From contig NZ_JAVIFW010000019.1 in assembly GCF_031157275.1 (NCBI RefSeq), positions 82,420 to 146,419 of the forward strand: a stretch of 64,000 nucleotides of DNA. Reading direction: 5' to 3'. The notes beneath the pieces were generated by a model. That model was given only the letters and a program-made list of their open reading frames with translations. It was not told the origin of the DNA and searched no databases. Made by a program: the position numbers and the translations under genes. The first letter of the stretch is position 1; each line of letters starts with the position of its first letter. Source of the stretch: Streptomyces sp. LHD-70. GTDB lineage: Bacteria > Actinomycetota > Actinomycetes > Streptomycetales > Streptomycetaceae. Below, in pieces: positions 58,701 through 64,000 of this stretch.

Positions 58701-60025
58701 CACTACCGAAGGCCCTGGCGAAGTCCCGTACCGAGATGCAGAACGCCCGCGAAGCCGCCGTCAAGGCCGCCCGCGGCTACGGTCTGACCCGCGAGCAGGC
58801 GGAACGCGTCGCCGACAGCCTCGGACTGCTTCCATCGCAGGTGTCACTGCTGCTGCAGACGCGCGGCATGGACTCCACCCTCGCCAACTTGCTCGCGGTG
58901 CAAGCAGAGTTCGACCGTTTCCCGACGCGCAAGACGATCCGTATCGACTCCCTCAGCGAGGGCGCGCAGAAGAAGCTGCGGGCGCTGGGCTTCACCGTGA
59001 AGACCGTGCCCGGCACCCGTCAGATCAAGGTGACGGCACCGACGGCCGGAGCACGCAAGAACCTGGACGCGCTGATCGCCAAGCTCGGCAGTACGCCCGG
59101 CTCGAAGCGGGTCCAGGTGTCCGCCGCCACCGCGGGCGCGATCCGCAGCCTTGAAGCCGTACGGGACAAGATCCGGTCGACGCCCGGCGCGAAGAGCGTG
59201 GTCGTACGGGCCCCCACGGCCGCCGCCCGCAAGCAACTGGAGGCGCTCGGCTTCCGCATCGAGAAGGTCCCCGGCAGCAAGCGGGTCCGCATCACCATCC
59301 CCACCGGCGGCCCGACCAACGCCGTGAACACCATCCAGAGCCGCATCAACGCCCTGCGCGGCAAAACGGTCGGCGTCGGCGTCTACACCACCGAGTACTA
59401 CAAGAAGGTCCAGTCCGGCGCGACGGTCCCGAAGGCATTGCGCCGCCCGAACGCCAACGGTTCGGTCCTCGACTTCTACGCCGATGGCGGCGTGCGGGAC
59501 GGGCGCGAGGGGCGTACGGGACGGAGCCGCCGCGAGGGCCACGTGGCACAGATCGCTCCAGCCGGTTCATGGCGCATCTGGGGCGAGCCGGAGACCGGCG
59601 GAGAGGCGTACGTGCCACTCGCGTCAGGCAAACGGCAGCGCAGCAAGCGGATCGTGGAAGAGGTCGTACGCCGCTTCGACGGGCAGGTCGAGTGGCTTGC
59701 CGACGGAGGTATCACTCGCCGCGCCGCGACAGCTGGTGCCGGGCTGCCTGCCACCAGACCTCGGAACGCCGCGGCCACCCGCGCCCTCGCCGACATCGTG
59801 CGCCGCTTCGAAATCCGCCCGGCGGCCCCAGACGCCCGAGGAGCAGCAACCCGCGTCGACGCCCGCAGCGGCCGATCCGTACAAGTCGTCGTCGTACGCG
59901 AACAGCAGCCGCTGATCGGCACGATGCCGGTCACCGTCCACGACAGCAGTGCCAGCCCTCAGCAGATCGGCACGGAGATGATGCGCCGTCTGCGCAACGC
60001 CCAGCGCGGCGGGAGGATCCGATGA
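55742..60025 (+). CDS. Tape measure protein, 1427 aa
   Basis: GTG 55742 after CAGGAAGG. The N-terminal part is helical ('ATNLIRGLRAASREARTLAD'); phage TMP-type domain residues follow ('GMVELAKAGFRTDQSIDAVR', 'GPVAAGLGVSMEDAASAVGM'). Hydrophobic, Gly-rich segments near 540-600 are likely membrane-active. From about 1073 to 1210 four imperfect repeats of about 36 residues recur ('PTAGARKNLDAL', 'ATAGAIRSLEAV', 'PTAAARKQLEAL', with PGxK between them). The protein sets tail length, here about 0.2 micrometres by the usual 1.5 angstrom per residue rule, and is ejected with DNA. Confidence 0.93.
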   Translation: MARTAVAGYTMTVQMRAEATNLIRGLRAASREARTLADRTAAANRALAQLATTGTRASRQFTAVGADARRAAAGLNAIATRANSVRGQLRAASRDGVSSIGQLNRAMTTLGRGSSGLTGTAAVTGLALGVGQAAEDGNRYQRQMNVFRAVTSATAAQMQRASWTAQQLGNDLTLPGSTAADAAEGMVELAKAGFRTDQSIDAVRASLALSSAANVSAADSAKYLGDIMDQFGLGADQASRASDILAATANNASGGIIDIYYAMRYAGPVAAGLGVSMEDAASAVGMLGKAGILGQTAGTSLRGMMANLAAPTPQMVAALHRLGIEAWDTQGRFRGLRVVIDGLSKAQHDMSQQDFTGAVKQAFGKPAMSGAIALAHQGTESFDALSLAVRQTGAAASITSARGEGLSGAMVQLNTQARQTGIALYEGMAPGLEYVVRLLTRGLAGATPNLTAALEYGNDLATLFGPDLKKSAAEGIGGLVDEARRLVGPLKDIGEDALATGLNLLVNAAQALGEVLGNAADGAEPLLSALGGLGEGGGAAAGTLDILATAVNLVINAVSGLSTILVPIGHLVGGLVNAFGSLPGPIQSAALAMLLFARARPQLAGLANTVSGPVRGAFNGFAQQMQIQRQLAMASGQSLTRYGAAWAAVQARVGFLGQMTSAFRSANGAGTTFIGTLNGVARAAGSGLRSAGSGLVGALGGPWGAALAGVTIGLGFLASQQQKAAQAAAAHQQRVSSLTSALRESGGVIDSSVRAQAAKLLMDAKVQDGEQRLVDVMNRAGVPMRRLTDAYLGQGTSLGALQRELDATAESNVRWLATSKGAATKSYNATGLRAKQAAEALGAVKGEMAQSMKSAKQLAEAQRGAGDGTSAYDRLKTAVGALADETADADQRTRALKDALDLLSGGQISLQAAKARVNSAILDLNESADTVDRDQGYGGKQLVNKDNTLNTTTRNGQQLYTQLTSLSDAAADAAVSAYSLAQQNGEALPKALAKSRTEMQNAREAAVKAARGYGLTREQAERVADSLGLLPSQVSLLLQTRGMDSTLANLLAVQAEFDRFPTRKTIRIDSLSEGAQKKLRALGFTVKTVPGTRQIKVTAPTAGARKNLDALIAKLGSTPGSKRVQVSAATAGAIRSLEAVRDKIRSTPGAKSVVVRAPTAAARKQLEALGFRIEKVPGSKRVRITIPTGGPTNAVNTIQSRINALRGKTVGVGVYTTEYYKKVQSGATVPKALRRPNANGSVLDFYADGGVRDGREGRTGRSRREGHVAQIAPAGSWRIWGEPETGGEAYVPLASGKRQRSKRIVEEVVRRFDGQVEWLADGGITRRAATAGAGLPATRPRNAAATRALADIVRRFEIRPAAPDARGAATRVDARSGRSVQVVVVREQQPLIGTMPVTVHDSSASPQQIGTEMMRRLRNAQRGGRIR

Positions 60026-60894
60026 CCCCCAAGTCCCTTACAGATCAGCCGGCTTCAGTCACGACCGAACTCCGCGACTGGCAGATAGAGATCGGATCCA
60101 CTGTCCTCCTCGGCCCCGGCACACCGATCCCCGTCGCGGAGATCGAAGGGCTCGGCGCGCCCGAAGTCCGTCCACAGGATGTGGACAACCCCATCGGAGA
60201 CGGGACTCTCCCCGGAGCCGACTACTACGGCCCCCGCACCGTGCGCATCGAGGCCGGCATCAAGACACCCGGCGACCCGGCGGCAGCGACCAAGATTCTC
60301 TCGCGCCTCCAGCATGCGGCGCGCGCGGAAGGCGTACGCACGAGCACCGGCAAGATGAGCGTGCTGCGGGCGCGTTGGCCGGGCCATGAGACGCGTCGGC
60401 TGTACGGACGCATCCGCCGCATGGAGGCCACCAGCATTGCCAGCTCGGTGCACGGGTGGATCCCCCTGGACATCGAGTTCGTCGCGATGGACCCGCTCTT
60501 CCACGCCGACGCTCCCAGCTACCTCACCCTGGGCCTGGACCAGGCGGCCCGCCCCGGCCGCATCACCAACACGGGGGACGCCCCGGCTTGGCCAGCCCTC
60601 CGGATCAACGGACCCGTCGCGCAGCCGAAGGTCTGGAACACGGTCACCGGCCAGAGACTCGAAGTCGCCGTGTCCCTGCGCGCGGGCGAGTACGTCGACC
60701 TCGCAACCCGCCCCGGTACGCGCTGGGCGCTGCGCAACGGCGCGACCAACATCGCCGGTTCCGTGTCCCCGCGCTCCCGCCTCGACCACTTCACCCTCCC
60801 GCCCGGCGCCTCGGAGGTCGCCTGGAGCGGCGACGACCCCACCGCCACCAGCAGCCTCACCCTGTCGTGGCGCTCGGCGCACACCACCTTGTGA
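60022..60894 (+). CDS. Distal tail (Dit-like) protein
   Basis: 290 residues, ATGA overlap with the tape measure. 'WQIEIGSTVLLGPGTPIPVA', 'YYGPRTVRIEAGIKTPGDPA', 'HGWIPLDIEFVAMDPLFHAD' and a galectin-like C-terminal half ('PALRINGPVAQPKVWNTVTG', 'FTLPPGASEVAWSG') fit Dit proteins, which form the hub joining tail tube and baseplate. Confidence 0.85.
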   Translation: MTPKSLTDQPASVTTELRDWQIEIGSTVLLGPGTPIPVAEIEGLGAPEVRPQDVDNPIGDGTLPGADYYGPRTVRIEAGIKTPGDPAAATKILSRLQHAARAEGVRTSTGKMSVLRARWPGHETRRLYGRIRRMEATSIASSVHGWIPLDIEFVAMDPLFHADAPSYLTLGLDQAARPGRITNTGDAPAWPALRINGPVAQPKVWNTVTGQRLEVAVSLRAGEYVDLATRPGTRWALRNGATNIAGSVSPRSRLDHFTLPPGASEVAWSGDDPTATSSLTLSWRSAHTTL

Positions 60895-60900
60895 CGCGCA

Positions 60901-60930
60901 TGAACTCCGCTGAACTCCGCTGAACTCCGC
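60901..60930 (+). repeat. Three tandem copies of TGAACTCCGC
   Basis: Three exact 10-bp copies fill most of the gap between the Dit-like gene and the next gene, just before its ribosome-binding site. Copy-number change could alter spacing. The function is unknown. Confidence 0.85.
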
Positions 60931-60945
60931 AGAAGGGAGCGGCAG

Positions 60946-61884
60946 TTGACCCTCGTCCGGCCCACGTTCATCACCCACGGCACCTGCCCCCAGGCCCGCG
61001 CCAGTCGTCTCCTGCTCGGCGGCCTCGTCCACGGCGGACAGGGCATCGCCGGAGCCACCGACCTGAAGGTCTCGCCGTTGCAGCGCCCGGCCTGCGGGGT
61101 CCGCGTGGCCGACGGCTCGGCCATCGTGCGCGGCTCACGTCCCTGGCAGGGTGCGTACGGGCAGGTCAACATCGGCGACGCCCTCATCGACATCGAGCCG
61201 ACCGGCCCGTTCGCGCGCACCGACCTGCTGGTGCTGCGCGTCGAGGATCCCGAGTACGAGGGCGACCTCGACCCCGCGCGCGACGACATCGTCTACTTCC
61301 ACGTCATCCAGGACGTGCCACCCGAGACGGCCGAGGTCCCCGAGGGCATGTCGGCGATCCCGCTGGCCCGTATCTCCCTGCCCCGCGACACCAGCACCAT
61401 CACGGCCGACATGATCAAGGACCTACGGCAGCTCGCGAACGCCCGCCACCACCACCGCGTCTACACCGCCTGGCCGACCACCAGGCAACGCCTGCCCGGC
61501 GAGCCCGGCACCTGGACCGACTGGCCCGGCGAGGCCGCCTGGGACGTGGAGCTCCCGGCCTGGGCGAGCCGAGCAACCATCACAGTGACGATCTCCGGAC
61601 TGAGCGCCGAGGACGGCAGCATGCTCGCTCGACTGCGTACGACTCTGGGCGAGGCGAAAGGCAAGACCACGGCCATCGATATCAACACCGAACGGGGCCC
61701 TGCTCCGGACCTGTTCGCGGCACTCGCCCACACGTACTCCCTCTCGCCAGGGCAACGCGGCAGGACCCAGCGCCTCGCCGTACAGACGCATCAGGACGCG
61801 GACATCGACCGGGGCAGCGGCTTGTACATCAGCCGGTACGCGGCAATCACCGCCATCGTCGACTGCACGGAAACCCCGGAGTGA
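60946..61884 (+). CDS. Baseplate/minor tail protein, 312 aa
   Basis: TTG 60946 after AAGGGAG. The N-terminal two thirds ('ADGSAIVRGSRPWQGAYGQV', 'LLVLRVEDPEYEGDLDPARD', 'MSAIPLARISLPRDTSTITA') resemble siphovirus minor tail or upper-baseplate proteins with a small jelly-roll. A helical linker ('DLRQLANARHHHRVYTAW') precedes a second beta domain. It is encoded between Dit-like and hub genes, where the receptor-binding apparatus is expected. Confidence 0.7.
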   Translation: MTLVRPTFITHGTCPQARASRLLLGGLVHGGQGIAGATDLKVSPLQRPACGVRVADGSAIVRGSRPWQGAYGQVNIGDALIDIEPTGPFARTDLLVLRVEDPEYEGDLDPARDDIVYFHVIQDVPPETAEVPEGMSAIPLARISLPRDTSTITADMIKDLRQLANARHHHRVYTAWPTTRQRLPGEPGTWTDWPGEAAWDVELPAWASRATITVTISGLSAEDGSMLARLRTTLGEAKGKTTAIDINTERGPAPDLFAALAHTYSLSPGQRGRTQRLAVQTHQDADIDRGSGLYISRYAAITAIVDCTETPE

Positions 61885-61892
61885 CGCCGCCC

Positions 61893-62993
61893 ATGCCCGA
61901 CTACCGCTACCTCGCCGCACACGCCCTGACCGGCGACATCCTGCACGGCTACCTCCCCCTGACCGGCGTCGAGTGCGGCGCCGAACTCAACGGCCCTGGC
62001 AGCCTTTCCGCGACTCTTGAGCCCGGCCTCGCCCGCCCCGTCACCGAGTTCCTGGACCCCGGCAACACGCTGCTCTACGTCGAGCGCAACGGACAGCTCG
62101 TCTGGGGCGGAGTCCTCTGGCGGGCCGAGCCTCAGGGCGCCGCGTACCCGATCGAGGCGGCCGGGTTCGGCTCGTACCCGCACCGCCGCTACGACCTCCA
62201 CGGCAACCTGGACGGCCACGGACCGTACATCGAGGCCGACCCCTGCGACATCATCCGCGACGTATGGGCGTACGCGCAGGATCAGCCGGACGGCGACCTC
62301 GGCGTCAGGGTGGACGACACCCGCTCGCGCACGAAGACGGGCACCTCCAAGTCCCCGTACGTCCTGGCGAAGTCCGAGGCACGCAACCTCGGCGAGGTCA
62401 TCGACGAACTTGCCGATCTGGACGACGGCCCAGAGTGGACCGAATCGGTCCGCTGGGGCACCGACCGCCCAGCTCATCGCATCCACCTCGGCGGCCCCCG
62501 CCTGGGCCGCCACCGCGAGGACACCGTCTTCATCTCAGGCATCAACATCGCCACCACCCCACAGGTGGTCCTCGACGCCGACGAGTACGCGCAGACCGTC
62601 ATCGCCCTCGGCGCAGGCGAGGGCCGCAAACGGCCGCACGTCATGGACACCGTTCGCGATGGCCGCCTACGCCTGGAAAGTCGCCTGGAGACCTCGGAAA
62701 AGAACGCAGCTCGGCTGCGCCGACGGGCACGCGAACAACGCCTTCTCCGCCAGGAGTTGACCACACTCACCGAGCTCGACGTACGCGACCATCCCTCCGC
62801 CCCCTTCGGATCCTGGGCGATCGGCGACGACGTACTGATCCGCCTCCACGAGCCACACATCACATACGAGGGCAGACACCGCATCACCGCCTGGACCCTG
62901 CGCCCACCGAACGGCGAGGAACCCGAACGGATCACGCTCACCCTGGAGCGCATGGAGAAGCCCGCAGACCCCGACAACCCGGACGAGGGGTAG
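61893..62993 (+). CDS. Tail hub / tail-associated (Tal-like) protein
   Basis: 366 residues from ATG 61893 (GGAG at 11 bases); GTG 61881 in the stop overlap is an alternative. 'ALTGDILHGYLPLTGVECGA', 'NTLLYVERNGQLVWGGVLWR' and 'HPSAPFGSWAIGDDVLIRLH' match the gp27-like hub of actinophage tails, with a charged helix ('EKNAARLRRRAREQRLLRQE'). No peptidoglycan hydrolase domain is seen. It forms the tail tip with the Dit-like protein. Confidence 0.8.
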   Translation: MPDYRYLAAHALTGDILHGYLPLTGVECGAELNGPGSLSATLEPGLARPVTEFLDPGNTLLYVERNGQLVWGGVLWRAEPQGAAYPIEAAGFGSYPHRRYDLHGNLDGHGPYIEADPCDIIRDVWAYAQDQPDGDLGVRVDDTRSRTKTGTSKSPYVLAKSEARNLGEVIDELADLDDGPEWTESVRWGTDRPAHRIHLGGPRLGRHREDTVFISGINIATTPQVVLDADEYAQTVIALGAGEGRKRPHVMDTVRDGRLRLESRLETSEKNAARLRRRAREQRLLRQELTTLTELDVRDHPSAPFGSWAIGDDVLIRLHEPHITYEGRHRITAWTLRPPNGEEPERITLTLERMEKPADPDNPDEG

Positions 62994-62998
62994 GGCGT

Positions 62999-63436
62999 AT
63001 GCCGGACACCATCTCCACGCTGGCCAAGCGCCTGGCCCGCCTTGAACGCCGCGTCTCCCGCCTGGAACGCACACGACAACAGCCAGCCCCCACCTGGCGT
63101 TCCCTCCCCCTGACAGGCCCGACGTCGGTACCCGATCCGACCCGGTCCCCGCAGATCCGACTGACGCCTTTCGACGTACTCGAACTCTCGGGAGTCATCG
63201 GCCTCACCGCCGACCGCACCGACGACGGAACCGTGCTGGCCCTCCTGCCCGAGGACTACCGCCCAGAGACCACGCGCACGCTCATCGCCCCGTCCGACTC
63301 CCGCCGCCCGGTCCACATCGAGGCGACGCCGGAGGGCCACCTCGTCCTTCGTACGCCTGGTCGCAGTGGCGCAGCAGTGACGGCTGTCGGGTTGGACGGG
63401 CTGACGTGTCGGCTGGACGGTTCAAAGTCACTTTGA
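62999..63436 (+). CDS. Coiled-coil tail protein, 145 aa
   Basis: The N-terminal heptads ('ISTLAKRLARLERRVSRLER') form a trimeric-type coiled coil, a Pro-rich linker follows and the rest is beta-rich ('FDVLELSGVIGLTADRTDDG', 'HIEATPEGHLVLRTPGRSGA'). It is probably a short fibre or tail-tip component. It is the last structural gene in the window and overlaps a convergent membrane-protein gene by 9 bases. Confidence 0.65.
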   Translation: MPDTISTLAKRLARLERRVSRLERTRQQPAPTWRSLPLTGPTSVPDPTRSPQIRLTPFDVLELSGVIGLTADRTDDGTVLALLPEDYRPETTRTLIAPSDSRRPVHIEATPEGHLVLRTPGRSGAAVTAVGLDGLTCRLDGSKSL

Positions 63437-63772
63437 GACGGCGGCCATCGACAGGCAGAACCAGATGACCATGCCCACCACCGTCACGACAGCCACTGCA
63501 CCGAGGGAAACCCCAGCCCGCGCCCGGGCACGACTGGCTTCCTCGTCATCCCGCATACGACGCAGGGCGATGGCTCCCGATCCGACCGCCCAGAGCCCAA
63601 GGGGCAGGATGAAGTAGACCGGGAGGTACCGCACTACGTTCGGCACATACTCGGGGAGCATCGGACACACGATGGACACGACAGCAATCGCGCCCAGGAC
63701 GAGTGACCACGTGCCCGTCGCTCGCGGGCGGGCCTCTTCTTCCCGTGCATCGACTTGCTGTGTGGAATCCAT
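63428..63772 (-). CDS. DUF4190-like membrane protein, 114 aa
   Basis: After a charged N-terminus there are three TM segments: 'WSLVLGAIAVVSIVCPML', 'VYFILPLGLWAVGSGAIALR' and 'GAVAVVTVVGMVIWFCLSMA', with the RR(M/R)..E loop characteristic of DUF4190-type Streptomyces proteins. The role is unknown. Its convergent orientation suggests it is not part of the tail operon and may mark further cargo or chromosome. Confidence 0.75.
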   Translation of the reverse strand: MDSTQQVDAREEEARPRATGTWSLVLGAIAVVSIVCPMLPEYVPNVVRYLPVYFILPLGLWAVGSGAIALRRMRDDEEASRARARAGVSLGAVAVVTVVGMVIWFCLSMAAVSK

Positions 63773-64000
63773 GCCCCGAACGCTAGAAGGAGCCGGTGCG
63801 CTCCGCCTGAGTGCTGCTACCTAAGCCCTTGTGAGTAGTCCCCACACAGCGAGGAAGACGGTCACGCGAGCGCCCGCACTCAGAGGTCGTTAAGTCCGAT
63901 CTTCCTCGGTTCGTGATCGCTCGATCGTGGTACTGATCGCCGTACGAGGCGACCATTCGTCATGTGCATGCTGGGATGCGGGCATGGATCGAAGACCGTA

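Noticed and set aside
1..64000. parS-like GTTTCACGTGAAAC sites
   Set aside because: None was found by eye near either ParB gene; related dyads differ too much.

Overview
The window is high-GC actinomycete DNA, almost certainly Streptomyces. Signs are the GC-rich codon third positions, an Lsr2 nucleoid protein, a TPR-type XRE regulator, leaderless starts (a TANNNT -10 box only 6-7 bases before the start codon), lipobox lipoproteins and a two-mycosin type VII secretion locus (T7SS). No rRNA and no CRISPR array were seen.

The framework is one integrated tailed (siphovirus-like) phage, read mainly on the + strand. At the left are the start of a tyrosine integrase (1-1044, minus, cut by the window edge), a small excisionase-like HTH protein, a serine-recombinase relic and inverted repeats. 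An early/accessory block follows (3.5-9.8 kb): ParB, small proteins, a DUF488 protein, a tRNA-Gly, a predicted antirestriction/DNA-modification enzyme, a second ParB-domain protein and a VRR-NUC nuclease. The head module is terminase small and large (the large subunit split by a class 3 intein), portal, scaffold, decoration protein and major capsid protein (9.9-24.0 kb). It is interrupted by cargo: an XRE-ImmA/IrrE pair, a lipoprotein, a broken minus-strand gene and an 861-residue GIY-YIG protein. The matching connector and tail module lies about 27 kb further on (50.6-63.4 kb): connector, gp10-like, tail terminator, tube, two chaperone frames joined by a -1 slippery site, a 1427-aa tape measure, Dit-like, hub and fibre-like proteins.

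Between the two halves sits a T7SS locus (24.9-44.9 kb). On the minus strand it has eccD, eccB, an intact mycosin, an ESX-like coiled-coil protein, a WXG/proline-rich probable substrate, a second mycosin that has lost its catalytic His, two WXG100 proteins, further secreted or membrane candidates and a lipoprotein. An intact three-ATPase eccC points outward at the right end, and a decayed and rearranged eccC copy points outward at the left end. From 45.2 to 50.5 kb there is Streptomyces-type regulatory cargo: two membrane paralogues, a Fe/2OG-oxygenase operon divergent from an XRE-TPR regulator, a GNAT protein and lsr2.

A shared box, TTAG(A/G)CT(G/C)CGCC, precedes portal, scaffold, the first right-half gene and the gp10-like gene, which ties both halves to one phage. 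No lysis, replication or repressor genes and no right-hand attachment site are visible, so the element either extends beyond the window or is defective. Functional statements are read from sequence motifs and remembered families; no database search was run.
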